From DATBGZ01 sp963803115 (lineage in GTDB: Bacteria; Actinomycetota; Actinomycetes; Mycobacteriales; Micromonosporaceae), in contig CAWDLN010000019.1 in the NCBI GenBank assembly GCA_963803115.1, forward strand, positions 62,001 through 126,000: 64,000 nt of DNA. The letters are read 5' to 3'. The notes under the pieces are model-generated. The model was not told the DNA's origin and did not search any database. It saw only the letters and a program-made list of their open reading frames with translations. A program made the translations under genes and the position numbers. The stretch's first letter is position 1; every line of letters starts with the position of its first letter. Shown here piece after piece: positions 24,315 through 33,297 of the stretch.

Positions 24315-25607
24315 ATGCCGGAAATGCCACGGTGGAGTGCGGCGCAGGTGCTCGCCCTCGCGCCCGACCCATCCGTGCGTCAGGCCGGGCAGGGTCTGGG
24401 CACGCCCGCACGGTGGCGCGAGAGCGGCTACGCCCCCGAGCCCGGCAGCGTCTGGGGCCACTACCTAGGCAGCGGAAAGGGCCCGTACCAGACGTGCGTC
24501 GATCTGACCGGACCAGCCTATCGATGCACCTGCCCGAGCCGTAAGTCTCCTTGCAAGCACGCACTCGGGCTGCTCCTGCTCTGGTCCTCGGGCGCCGTCA
24601 GGCCGGCCGAGCCGCCGGAATGGGTCACCGATTGGCAGGCAACGCGGCCTCAACGCGAGGCCGAGGCACGCCCGCGACGGCCCACCGACCCGGCCACGAC
24701 CGCCGCCAGCCGGGCGCGTCGCGGCCAGCGCGTCGACGCCGGGATCGCCGAGCTCGAACGCTGGCTCACCGACCAGGTACGGCAGGGACTGGCCAGCGCG
24801 AGCCAAGCCGGGTACGGGCACTGGGACACGATGGCCGCCCGTCTCGTCGACGCCCAGGCACCCGCCGTGGCCGGTGCGGTGCGGCGCCTGGCCGGTGTGG
24901 CGAGCCAACCAGAACGGCTCCTCGCGGAGCTCGGCCTGTTGTGGCTGCTGGTCCGTTCATATCAGCGCATCGATGCGCTGCCGACGGACCTCGCCGCCAC
25001 CGTCCGTAGCCGGATCGGCTTTCCGGTGCCAACCGAGGAGGTGCTGGCCGGACCACGCGTGCGCGACGAATGGGCGGTGGTAGGCGTCCGCGAGGAGGCC
25101 GACGAACGCCTCACCGTACGGCGGGTGTGGCTGCGCGGCGTCGAGACGGGCCGCCCGGCCTTGGTGCTGACATTCGCGCCGGCCGGTACGTCGCTGCCCT
25201 CCGATCTGATCCTCGGCACCGTCGTCGAGGCCGATCTCTGCTTCTACCCCGGGGCACAGCCGTTGCGGGCGATTGTCGCCGAACGCCACGGCGACGCGCG
25301 GCCCCTCGACCAGCTCGAGGGTCCGTCCACTGTGGCCGAGGCACTGGGCGAATACGCCGCAGCGTTGGCGGCCGAGCCGTGGCTGGAGCGGTGGCCATTG
25401 GTGTTGCGGGACGTGGTTCCCGCACCGGCCAACGGCGGGTGGCGGCTGCGCGACCACACCGGCGCCGCGGTACGGCTCGACACCTCCTGGCCATGGCCGT
25501 TGGTCGCCGCCGCCGGCGGCGCGCAATGCACGGTCAGCGGCGAGTGGTCCACCGCCGGGCTACGGCCGCTTGCCGCCTGGTCGGATGAGGCGTTGGTAGC
25601 GCTGTGA
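24315..25607 (+). CDS. SWIM zinc-finger protein of the MoxR/VWA operon
   Basis: The start is the ATG at 24315; the open frame runs further upstream, but only opposite the divergent gene. The 430-residue protein has a SWIM zinc finger with Cys71-x-Cys73, then Cys80-Lys-His82 (CTCPSRKSPCKH). SWIM domains bind DNA or proteins. The rest is helical (DAGIAELERWLTDQVRQGL) followed by a beta-rich C-terminal part. In Escherichia coli the SWIM protein YehQ is encoded beside the MoxR-type ATPase YehL and VWA protein YehP, so the association is conserved. This is the first of five genes overlapping by 4-14 bases, which implies a single complex or pathway. Confidence 0.88.
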   Translation: MPEMPRWSAAQVLALAPDPSVRQAGQGLGTPARWRESGYAPEPGSVWGHYLGSGKGPYQTCVDLTGPAYRCTCPSRKSPCKHALGLLLLWSSGAVRPAEPPEWVTDWQATRPQREAEARPRRPTDPATTAASRARRGQRVDAGIAELERWLTDQVRQGLASASQAGYGHWDTMAARLVDAQAPAVAGAVRRLAGVASQPERLLAELGLLWLLVRSYQRIDALPTDLAATVRSRIGFPVPTEEVLAGPRVRDEWAVVGVREEADERLTVRRVWLRGVETGRPALVLTFAPAGTSLPSDLILGTVVEADLCFYPGAQPLRAIVAERHGDARPLDQLEGPSTVAEALGEYAAALAAEPWLERWPLVLRDVVPAPANGGWRLRDHTGAAVRLDTSWPWPLVAAAGGAQCTVSGEWSTAGLRPLAAWSDEALVAL

Positions 25608-27046
25608 CCGCCTGGAGCGAGCTCGTCGCCACCGCGCTGATCGGCACCGACCGCCGCCCTACCGGTGTGGACAACGCCGCCGTGCAGGTGCTGGACCTCG
25701 CCGCGAACTGGACTCCGTACCGCCGGGCCGGAATCACTGCGACCACAGTGGACTTACCCGAGCCCGCACCCCACGAGACCACGCCGTCCGTCTCGGCGGC
25801 GGCGGCCAGTCGGCTGGCGGCGCTGCTCGACGGCAGTGCACTGATGGACACCACGGTACGGCAGGCCGTACTGGTGGAATGGCTCGAGCTGGCCGTCGCC
25901 CACGGCTGTCGGGCGCCGGCCCACCTATTGCCACTGCTCCTGGACTACGCCAAGGTACGGGCCGACCTGCGTCGGCTCATCGTTCGCGCCGGGGGCGCCC
26001 GGGTGCACTGGTTGGCGGACCAGAACCCGGACTGGCGCACTTCTCGTCAGTCTACAGTGGACAGCTGGGGGAGGGGCACGCAAGCGCAGCGCGTGCGGCA
26101 CCTCCGGTGCCTGCGGCACACGGATCCGGCGGCCGCCCGGGCGCTTCTCGACGGGGAGTGGGCCACGCTCACCTCGGACGAACGCCCCGACCTCGTGGCG
26201 GCGCTCGGCGAGCATCTGACCCCGGCCGACGAGCCGCTCCTCGAGCGAGCGCTCGACGACCGGCGCAAGGAAGTCCGGGACGCGGCCGTCGACCTTCTCG
26301 TTCGGCTGCCCGGCTCGGACTACCAGGCGCGGATGGCCGCCCGGGCCAGAGCCTTTGTCGGCCTCGGACCAGCCGGGCACCTTCACGTCAGCCCTCCCGC
26401 GGAGTGTGACCCGTCGATGCGGCGGGACGGGATCACGGCCCGGCCACCCGCCGGCACGGGCGCTCGAGCGTGGTGGCTCGAGGAGGTGCTCGCTCACGCA
26501 CCGCTCGTCATCTGGCTGGAGCCGGCGGCGACCTTCTTCGCCCGACCGGTCCCGGACGGCTGGTCGTCAACCGTCCACCGTGGACTGGCGCGGGCCGCTG
26601 CGGTCCAACGCGATCCACTGTGGGCCTCGGCGGCGCTTGATACCGTCGGGGCGGACGCGCGCGACCGGAGTGTGGCCGCGAGCCTCTATCCGGTGCTGGA
26701 GCCGGACAATCTGGTCCGGCGCACCGTCTCCGCCCTCACGGAGGAGGCCGCACCGCACTGGGGACCGATGCTCGGGGCCTGCCCAGTACCCTGGCCGGCC
26801 GAGCTCGGACAGGCGGTACTGGTGGGAATTGGCACGCTCGCCCGCAACCCCGCCCTCGCCGGCGACCTCCATCAGCTCAGCCGGCTCGCCGCCGTACGGA
26901 TGCCACCGCACCTCGCGCCGGCCGTCCGCGAGCTCTCCGAACGGATCCGCTTCGAACTCCCCGATCGAGTGCAGCCTGCGCTCGGACTGAGCATGCTGGA
27001 AGACGTGCTGTCGTTCCGCGATGAGATGACCCAGGAGTTGCAGTGA
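25604..27046 (+). CDS. DUF5691 family protein (helical repeat)
   Basis: The GTG start overlaps the SWIM-gene stop. The 480-residue protein begins MTAWSELVATALIGTDRRP, a start typical of DUF5691 proteins as I recall them. Its middle carries HEAT-like helical repeats (RHLRCLRHTDPAAARALLDGEW, ERALDDRRKEVRDAAVDLLVRL). No signal peptide or membrane segment is visible. It probably serves as a scaffold or adaptor for the ATPase encoded next. Direct functional data for the family are not known to me. Confidence 0.75.
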   Translation: MTAWSELVATALIGTDRRPTGVDNAAVQVLDLAANWTPYRRAGITATTVDLPEPAPHETTPSVSAAAASRLAALLDGSALMDTTVRQAVLVEWLELAVAHGCRAPAHLLPLLLDYAKVRADLRRLIVRAGGARVHWLADQNPDWRTSRQSTVDSWGRGTQAQRVRHLRCLRHTDPAAARALLDGEWATLTSDERPDLVAALGEHLTPADEPLLERALDDRRKEVRDAAVDLLVRLPGSDYQARMAARARAFVGLGPAGHLHVSPPAECDPSMRRDGITARPPAGTGARAWWLEEVLAHAPLVIWLEPAATFFARPVPDGWSSTVHRGLARAAAVQRDPLWASAALDTVGADARDRSVAASLYPVLEPDNLVRRTVSALTEEAAPHWGPMLGACPVPWPAELGQAVLVGIGTLARNPALAGDLHQLSRLAAVRMPPHLAPAVRELSERIRFELPDRVQPALGLSMLEDVLSFRDEMTQELQ

Positions 27047-28116
27047 CCGAGGCAGTGCTCCGTCCACACGCCGAGTCTCTGTACGAGGCCGAACTGGCCA
27101 AGCTCGCGGCCGACGACGACCGTCCGCGCCCACCGGGCTGGCGTCTTTCGCCACAGGCCGTCGTGACGTATGTGTTGGGTGACGGTGGCGACATCACGCC
27201 GAAGTACGTCGGGCCGCGCCGGCTCATAGAGGTTGCCGTCGCCACGCTCGCCACCGACCGGGCCTTGTTGCTCCTCGGCGTTCCCGGCACCGCGAAGACC
27301 TGGGTCTCGGAACATCTGAGCGCGGCCATCTCCGGCGACTCGACCCTTCTCGTGCAGGGAACCGCCGGCACGCCGGAGGAGGCGATCCGGTACGGCTGGA
27401 ACTACGCCCGTCTTCTCGCCGAAGGCCCGTCGCGGGACGCGCTGGTGCCGAGCCCGGTCTTCCGAGCCATGGCCGAAGGCCGCATCGCCCGGGTCGAGGA
27501 ACTGACGCGCATGCCCGCCGACGTTCAGGACGCGCTCATTACGATCCTGTCCGAGAAGACATTGCCGGTGCCGGAGCTCGACGAAGAGATCCAGGCCCGC
27601 AAGGGCTTCAATCTCATCGCGACCGCCAACGACCGCGACCGTGGCGTGAACGAGCTCTCCTCCGCGCTCAGGCGGCGGTTCAACACAGTGGTCCTTCCGG
27701 TGCCGGCGGACGCCGAGCAGGAGGTCGACATCGTCACCCGCCGAGTGGCGGAGCTCGGCCGTTCCCTCGAGCTGCCCGAGATTCCGGCCGCCGCCGAAGA
27801 GATCCGGCGGGTGGTCACGGTCTTCCGCGAGTTGCGTTCCGGTCTGACCGAGGACGGCCGGACCAAACTCAAGTCCCCGTCTGGAACGCTCTCCACCGCG
27901 GAGGCGATCTCGGTGGTGACGAATGGCCTGGCGCTCGCGGCGCATTTCGGCGACGGTGTGTTGCGCCCATCCGACATCGCCGCCGGCATCCTAGGCGCCG
28001 TCATCAAGGACCCGGTCGCCGACACCGTGGTGTGGCAGGAGTACCTGGAGACCGTTGTCCGGGAACGGGAAGGCTGGCGCGACTTCTATCGAGCGGCCCG
28101 CCATGAGCGTGGATAG
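27043..28116 (+). CDS. MoxR-type AAA+ ATPase (YehL-like)
   Basis: GTG start overlapping the DUF5691 stop; 357 residues, close to the length of E. coli YehL. Walker A is GVPGTAKTW at 79-87. The Walker B region is IARVEELTRM with an acidic pair in place of the usual DE. Sensor 1 is NLIATANDRDRGVNE, and the arginine finger lies in SALRRRFNT. MoxR ATPases are chaperone-like machines that remodel or insert cofactors into partner proteins, usually with VWA-domain partners, and one is encoded at the end of this operon. It is presumably a cytoplasmic hexamer. Confidence 0.92.
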   Translation: MTEAVLRPHAESLYEAELAKLAADDDRPRPPGWRLSPQAVVTYVLGDGGDITPKYVGPRRLIEVAVATLATDRALLLLGVPGTAKTWVSEHLSAAISGDSTLLVQGTAGTPEEAIRYGWNYARLLAEGPSRDALVPSPVFRAMAEGRIARVEELTRMPADVQDALITILSEKTLPVPELDEEIQARKGFNLIATANDRDRGVNELSSALRRRFNTVVLPVPADAEQEVDIVTRRVAELGRSLELPEIPAAAEEIRRVVTVFRELRSGLTEDGRTKLKSPSGTLSTAEAISVVTNGLALAAHFGDGVLRPSDIAAGILGAVIKDPVADTVVWQEYLETVVREREGWRDFYRAARHERG

Positions 28117-30388
28117 CCCACTGCTGTTGGGAATCCGGCACCACGGACCGGGCTCCGCCCGAGCGGTCCTTGGGGCCCTGAACGCCTACCACCCCGACCT
28201 CGTGCTCATCGAAGGCCCGCCCGAGGCGGATTCGCTGGTCGCGCTGGCCGCCTCCGACGAGATGAAGCCGCCGGTGGCGCTGCTCGCTTACCGACCGCCG
28301 GGTCCGTCCGCTGCGCCGCCGGGAAGGCTTAGCCGTACCGTGTCGTTCTGGCCGTTTGCCGAGTTCTCCCCGGAGTGGCAGGCCATGCGCTGGGCGGTGG
28401 CCCACGGCGTACCGGTGCGGTTCATGGATCTTCCGGTCTCCTACCGGTACGGCCGCGCGCCCGAGGCCCCGGATGAGGACACGCGCGAGCCGGAGTTGCC
28501 GGCCGAGCGTGTCGACCCGATCGGCGTGCTCGCCGACGCCGCGGGATACGACGACCCCGAGCGCTGGTGGGAGGACACGGTCGAGCACCAGCGCGAAGGG
28601 GACGCGTTTGCGCCATTCGAGGCGATCGCAATGGCGATGACCGAGGTACGGTCGACCGCCCACCCGCTCTCCGGCGCCGAGGCGGTGCAGGAGCGGCGGC
28701 GGGAGGCGTACATGCGCAACGCGTTGCGCAGCGCGATGAAGACGCACGCAAAGGTGGCCGTGGTGTGCGGCGCCTGGCATGTGCCGGCGTTGTCCGCTCC
28801 GCTCCCGCCGGCCAGCGCGGACACGACCGTCCTGAAGGGACTGTCGAAGACGAAGGTGGCGATGACCTGGGTTCCGTGGACGCACGGACGCCTTGCCTCG
28901 TGGACTGGTTACGGCGCCGGCGTTACCTCGCCAGGCTGGTATCACCACCTCTTCACGAGCCCGGACCGACCGATCGCCCGGTGGCTGGTCGGCGTCGCCG
29001 AGCTGCTGCGCGAGGAAGGGTTGCCCGTCTCGAGCGCTCATATCATCGAAGCCACCCGGCTGGCGGAGGCCCTGGCCGTCCTACGTGGACGGCCACTGCC
29101 AGGACTCACGGAGGTGTCCGACGCGACGAAGGCGGTGCTCTGCGACGGCGACGACCTTCGGATGCATCTCGTTGACCGCCGGCTGGTGGTCGGCGAACGC
29201 CTCGGGATGGTGCCGGTGCAGACGCCGTCGGTGCCGCTGGTGGCCGATGTGACGGCCACCCAGCGCCGGCTGCGCCTTACGCCATCGGCATTGAAGAGTG
29301 CCCTCAATCTGGATCTGCGGCAGCCGATGGCGATGCAGCGCAGCCGGCTGCTGCACCGGTTGCGCCTCATCGGCGTCGACTGGGGCACGCCGGCCGAGGA
29401 GTTCCGGCGCGGCATGGGCACGTTCTGGGAAGACTGGCGCATCGCCTGGCGGCCCGAGTTCGCGGTCGATCTCATCGAGGCCAGCACATACGGCACCACG
29501 CTGGATGAGGCCGCCACCGCCATGGTCTGCGAACGGGCACGTTCGCAGACGTCCGCACTGCCCGAGCTGACCGGCCTGGTTCAGCGCTGCCTGCTGGCCG
29601 ACCTGCCCGGTGCGTTGCCAGTTGTGCTCGGGGCGCTCGCCGACCGAATGGCTTTGGATTCACAGGTGGCCCACCTGATGGATGCGCTGCCGGCGCTGGC
29701 TCGGACGCTGCGTTACGGGGACGTGCGCGGGACCGACATGAGCGCGGTCCGGTCGGTCGCCCACGGGATCGTCATCCGGATCTGCGTCAACCTGCCCGGC
29801 GCCGTCGCCGGACTTGACGACGATGCGGCGCGGGCCATGCGGGACCGGATCGACGCCGTTGACGGTGCACTGGCCCTGCTCGACGAAAGGAGCCTCACTG
29901 ACGAGTGGCGCAACACGCTGCGGCGTCTCGTTGGCCGCGACAACCTGCACGGCTTGCTCGCCGGTCGGCTCACGCGGCTGCTGTTGGACGCGGGGCTGCT
30001 CGACACCGAAGCCGTGGCCATCGCGATGGGTCGGGTCCTGACGATCGGCGTCGCGCCGGCGCGGACGGCGTCGTGGGCCGAAGGCTTTCTCGCCGGCGGC
30101 GGTCTTCTCCTGGTACATGACGACCGGCTGCTGTCTCTTGTGGACGGATGGCTCGCCGGAATCTCGCCGGATACCTTCGTCGAAGTTCTGCCGTTGCTGC
30201 GCCGGACCTTCTCCGAGTTCGCCTCGCCCGAACGACGGGCCATCGGCGAGCGGATTCGTCGCCTCGCCTCGGGCCGCGGTGAGCCCCACAGCGACGAGGA
30301 CGACATCGACCGGGAGCGCGCCGAGCGCGTGCTGCCCACCGTGGCGCTGCTGCTCGGTCGCGACATCCCCATCGGGGAACGCACGTGA
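28103..30388 (+). CDS. DUF5682 family protein (YehM-like)
   Basis: The ATG at 28103 lies inside the MoxR gene (14-base overlap). The 761-residue length is close to E. coli YehM. Conserved features are GIRHHGPGSARA at 10-21, LVLIEGPPEADSL at about 33-45, PVRFMDLP, and VVCGAWHVPAL near residue 230. The spacing of His-His, Glu and Gly-x-x-His resembles the pattern in TraB/Tiki/EreA-type hydrolase-like families, so an enzymatic role on a peptide or ester is a possible but untested inference. The remaining 500 residues are mostly helical. It may be the substrate or effector of the MoxR-VWA machine. Confidence 0.85.
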   Translation: MSVDSPLLLGIRHHGPGSARAVLGALNAYHPDLVLIEGPPEADSLVALAASDEMKPPVALLAYRPPGPSAAPPGRLSRTVSFWPFAEFSPEWQAMRWAVAHGVPVRFMDLPVSYRYGRAPEAPDEDTREPELPAERVDPIGVLADAAGYDDPERWWEDTVEHQREGDAFAPFEAIAMAMTEVRSTAHPLSGAEAVQERRREAYMRNALRSAMKTHAKVAVVCGAWHVPALSAPLPPASADTTVLKGLSKTKVAMTWVPWTHGRLASWTGYGAGVTSPGWYHHLFTSPDRPIARWLVGVAELLREEGLPVSSAHIIEATRLAEALAVLRGRPLPGLTEVSDATKAVLCDGDDLRMHLVDRRLVVGERLGMVPVQTPSVPLVADVTATQRRLRLTPSALKSALNLDLRQPMAMQRSRLLHRLRLIGVDWGTPAEEFRRGMGTFWEDWRIAWRPEFAVDLIEASTYGTTLDEAATAMVCERARSQTSALPELTGLVQRCLLADLPGALPVVLGALADRMALDSQVAHLMDALPALARTLRYGDVRGTDMSAVRSVAHGIVIRICVNLPGAVAGLDDDAARAMRDRIDAVDGALALLDERSLTDEWRNTLRRLVGRDNLHGLLAGRLTRLLLDAGLLDTEAVAIAMGRVLTIGVAPARTASWAEGFLAGGGLLLVHDDRLLSLVDGWLAGISPDTFVEVLPLLRRTFSEFASPERRAIGERIRRLASGRGEPHSDEDDIDRERAERVLPTVALLLGRDIPIGERT

Positions 30389-31569
30389 CCGCGCCCGAGG
30401 AACGGCTGCGCCGTTGGCGACTCGTACTGGGCGGCGCGGACGACGGCACCGACGTAACGCTCGACCGATTCGACGCCGGCGTCGACGCCACCCTGGCCGC
30501 CCTGTATGACATCGGCTCGCGAGATGACAATGGACCGCGCGCCGGTGAGCCCGGCGAACGGCAGGCGAATCTCGGCGCCTCCGCGCCCAGCGTCGCGCGC
30601 TGGCTTGGCGACATCCGCCGGTACTTTCCGTCCACAGTGGTGCAGGTGATGCAGGCGGATGCGATCGAACGGCTGAACCTGACCAGGCTCCTGCTGGAGC
30701 CGGAGATGCTCGATGCGGTCGAACCCGACGTGCACCTGGTCGCGACGCTGCTCTCGCTCAACCGGGTAATGCCCGCCGACACCCGGGAGGCGGCCCGGAA
30801 GGTGATCGGCACGGTCGTTGATCAGATCGAGCGCCGCATCGCGCAGCGGATGGTGACGGCGGTCGCCGGGGCGATCAACCGGGCGACTCGGGTCAGCCGG
30901 CCGCGGCACGGTGACGTCGACTGGAACCGCACCATCCGGGCGAACCTCCGGCACTATCAGCCGCACTATCGCTCGATCGTTGCGGAGCGACTCATCGGGT
31001 ACGGGCGGCGCACGACTGCGGTGCAACGCGACGTCGTGCTCTGCGTCGACCAGTCCGGCTCGATGTCGGCCTCAGTTGTCTACAGTGGAGTACTGTCGTC
31101 GGTGCTCGCGTCGATACGGTCGTTGAAGACGTCACTTGTCGTATTCGACACGGCGGTCGTCGACCTTACCGAGTATCTGCACGACCCGGTCGAGGTGCTC
31201 TTCGGTACCCAACTCGGGGGCGGAACCGACATCAACCGCGCCCTCGCCTACGCGCAGGGTCTCATCACCCGGCCGCGCGACACGATCCTTGTGCTGATCA
31301 GCGACCTGTACGAGGGCGGCGCCAAGGACGAGATGCTGCGCCGGGTCGCCGCGATGCTGGCCGCGGGAGTGCAGGTGATCGTGCTCCTCGCGCTCTCCGA
31401 CGACGGTGCGCCCGCGTACGACCAGGACAACGCAGGCGCACTCGCGGCGATGGGAGTGCCGGCGTTCGCCTGTACCCCGGACGGCTTTGCCGAACTGATG
31501 GCCGCCGCGATCCAGCGCCAGGACCTGCGCGGCGTTGTGGACCGCCTGACCCGTGACGTTAGGCCCTGA
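30385..31569 (+). CDS. VWA-domain protein, CoxE-like (YehP-like)
   Basis: The GTG start overlaps the DUF5682 stop; 394 residues. The C-terminal half is a von Willebrand factor A domain with a complete metal-ion-dependent adhesion site: DQSGSMS (Asp222, Ser224, Ser226), GGGTDI (Thr281) and LISDLYEGG (Asp307). The N-terminal half is helical, with VDWNRTIRANLRHYQPHY just before the VWA domain, as in CoxE/YehP proteins. In known systems MoxR and VWA partners together recruit and remodel a client protein. This gene ends the operon; the next gene starts on the other strand. Confidence 0.92.
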   Translation: MTAPEERLRRWRLVLGGADDGTDVTLDRFDAGVDATLAALYDIGSRDDNGPRAGEPGERQANLGASAPSVARWLGDIRRYFPSTVVQVMQADAIERLNLTRLLLEPEMLDAVEPDVHLVATLLSLNRVMPADTREAARKVIGTVVDQIERRIAQRMVTAVAGAINRATRVSRPRHGDVDWNRTIRANLRHYQPHYRSIVAERLIGYGRRTTAVQRDVVLCVDQSGSMSASVVYSGVLSSVLASIRSLKTSLVVFDTAVVDLTEYLHDPVEVLFGTQLGGGTDINRALAYAQGLITRPRDTILVLISDLYEGGAKDEMLRRVAAMLAAGVQVIVLLALSDDGAPAYDQDNAGALAAMGVPAFACTPDGFAELMAAAIQRQDLRGVVDRLTRDVRP

Positions 31570-31738
31570 CCGTACTGTCGCGGCACGCCCGCCACACCGT
31601 GGGCGCCCACCGCGGCCGCGATCGACCCCGTCCATGATCGGCGGGCGCACTCTTGGCCGCCGCCGAGCGCGACCGTCAGCAATTCTTGCGCCCGCGGACC
31701 TTCGACGAAGATCACCGTGGCCGACGCAACGGCGCCCT

Positions 31739-31808
31739 GCCGGCGCGTCGGGGGACGGCGATCACGTTGGGCAGCCGGCGCGTCGGGGGCCGGCGATCAC
31801 GTTGGCTG
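31739..31808. repeat. two tandem copies of a 35-bp unit downstream of the MoxR operon
   Basis: The units at 31739-31773 and 31774-31808 share GCCGGCGCGTCGGGGG and GGCGATCACGTTGG and differ at only a few positions. A third, more diverged copy may lie just upstream (GATCACCGTGGCCGACG at about 31710). They sit in the 288-bp gap between the convergent VWA gene and conservon GTPase gene, where I see no coding sequence. Confidence 0.8.
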
Positions 31809-31857
31809 CCGCCACGACCCGCCCCCGATTTCCGAGAGTGATCAGAGATCATGGATA

Positions 31858-32451
31858 TCATCCGTAGCTCAGGGCTCGGGATCGGGTGTGGCGCAGCACG
31901 TGAAGCAGCGCGTCGCGAACCGAATACCTTTCGCGGGCATCGAAGGTGATCAACGGGACGTCATCGGCGATGGCGAGTGCCCACCGCACCTTGGCCAGGT
32001 CGACCGCCAGCTGACCGTAGAACAGGTTCACCGCAACCACGTAGGGCATGCCCACGTGCTCGAAGTAGTCCACGGCCGGGTACGAGTCGTCCATCCGGCG
32101 AGTGTCCACAATGACCAGTGCGCCCAAGGCACCGGTCACTATGTCGTCCCACATGAAGCCGAACCGGTCCTGACCCGGAGTCCCGAACAGGTACAGCCGG
32201 ATCGTCTCGTCCAGCGTGATGCAGCCGAAGTCGAGGGCGACCGTCGTCGTGGTCTTGTCGGGCACCTGCGTCCCGCCGTCCACATCGATGGCCAGCGTCG
32301 TCATCGCCGCTTCTGTCCGAAGTGGAACAATCTCGGAGATGGCGCCCACGGTCGTCGTCTTGCCGACGCCAAAGCCGCCCGCAATGATGATCTTTACCGG
32401 CGTGGGCGGCGTCGGGACGGCGCCCTGGCTAGGGGATGGCTTCCAGTGCAC
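31858..32451 (-). CDS. conservon small GTPase (CvnD-like)
   Basis: This 197-residue Ras-like GTP-binding protein of the actinobacterial conservon type has P-loop GGFGVGKTT at 25-33, a G2-like TTTVALDFG, G3 FGTPGQDRF, and DARERYSVRDALLHVL near the end. Such proteins work downstream of a membrane sensor kinase together with a roadblock protein and a DUF742 protein. It overlaps the DUF742 gene by 23 bases and is the last gene of the unit. The N-terminal 18 residues are proline-rich, so a later start is possible. Confidence 0.92.
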   Translation of the reverse strand: MHWKPSPSQGAVPTPPTPVKIIIAGGFGVGKTTTVGAISEIVPLRTEAAMTTLAIDVDGGTQVPDKTTTTVALDFGCITLDETIRLYLFGTPGQDRFGFMWDDIVTGALGALVIVDTRRMDDSYPAVDYFEHVGMPYVVAVNLFYGQLAVDLAKVRWALAIADDVPLITFDARERYSVRDALLHVLRHTRSRALSYG

Positions 32452-32860
32452 GGATCACCCTTTCGATCATCACGAGATCGCGCATCGGCTCGATACTCGG
32501 CCGCCGGACGAGCAGATGGCCGGACGCGTTCAGGTCGGCGATGAGCACGCGAGCGACACCGATCTGGTACTCCAGGCGCGCGGCCACCTCGGCGACGGAC
32601 ATAGTGGTATGGCAGAGGGCGACGATGTCTCGGCGTTCGAAGGCCAGGTGCTGATACAACGTCCGACCCCGTTCGGTCGCGACGACCTGCGCCTCGAGCT
32701 CCAGCGTGCGGTCGGCCGGCTCGACTCGCCCCGACGTCTGCAGAAACGGACGCAGGATCGGCACGTCCGGGTGACGCGAGGGCGCCGGACCCTGCGCGGA
32801 CCAGCCGGCGACGTACGGCCGGATCAGATGTTCACCATCCCCCGCCGGCGGCCCGGTCAC
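32429..32860 (-). CDS. DUF742 protein of the conservon (CvnC-like)
   Basis: This 143-residue protein has the DUF742 signatures LIRPYVAG near the N-terminus and a winged-helix-like domain (HLAFERRDIVALCHTTMSVAEVAARLEYQIGVARVLIADL split across two helices), ending with LLVRRPS and IERVIRAL. DUF742 proteins are always found with the sensor kinase, roadblock protein and GTPase. The start is a GTG overlapping the roadblock gene's stop. Confidence 0.9.
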   Translation of the reverse strand: MTGPPAGDGEHLIRPYVAGWSAQGPAPSRHPDVPILRPFLQTSGRVEPADRTLELEAQVVATERGRTLYQHLAFERRDIVALCHTTMSVAEVAARLEYQIGVARVLIADLNASGHLLVRRPSIEPMRDLVMIERVIRALEAIP

Positions 32861-33297
32861 GGCGGGTAGCCCACGATGAACCGCAGTTCGTCGATGAGCT
32901 GCGGCGAGAGCACCTCGCTCGTCCGGTTCGCAAAGACCGCCGTCTCGTAGGCGATCGTGCCCAGACTCGCCTGGCTCGTTGCGAGAACGCCGAGCGCGCA
33001 GCCGGCGCTGATCGTGCAGACGAGCATGAAGCCCTCCGTCATTTCGATCACCACCTTGTCCGGCCGACCAAGCGGATAGCTTTCCGAGACGCCGTGGGCG
33101 AGGCTCAGCACGGCCGACGTGATGGCGGCGAGCCGGTCGGCGTTGGCCCGGTTCAAATCCGACGACATGCCGATGAGCAGTCCGTCCGACGAGACCGCGA
33201 TCACGGCGCCGACATCCGCGGTCTCCTGGCTGAATCGGCTGATCAGCCAGTTGAAGTTATGCGCCGCGGCGCTGATGCCCGCGGTGGGTGTCATCAT
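32857..33297 (-). CDS. roadblock/LC7-domain protein of the conservon (CvnB-like)
   Basis: I chose the ATG at 33297 because GGAGGG lies seven bases upstream and the stop of the sensor kinase overlaps it (ATGA); the open frame extends 37 codons upstream inside the kinase gene. The 146-residue protein has the roadblock pattern FNWLISRFSQETADVGAVIAVSSDGLLIG and LGRPDKVVIEMTEGFMLVCTISAGCALGVLATS. Roadblock proteins act as GTPase-activating or scaffolding partners of the CvnD GTPase. Confidence 0.92.
   Translation of the reverse strand: MMTPTAGISAAAHNFNWLISRFSQETADVGAVIAVSSDGLLIGMSSDLNRANADRLAAITSAVLSLAHGVSESYPLGRPDKVVIEMTEGFMLVCTISAGCALGVLATSQASLGTIAYETAVFANRTSEVLSPQLIDELRFIVGYPP

Noticed and set aside
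31570..31857. A CRISPR-like or gene-encoding segment in the repeat-containing gap
   Set aside because: Only two tandem 35-bp units without spacers are present, and no frame has protein-like composition.
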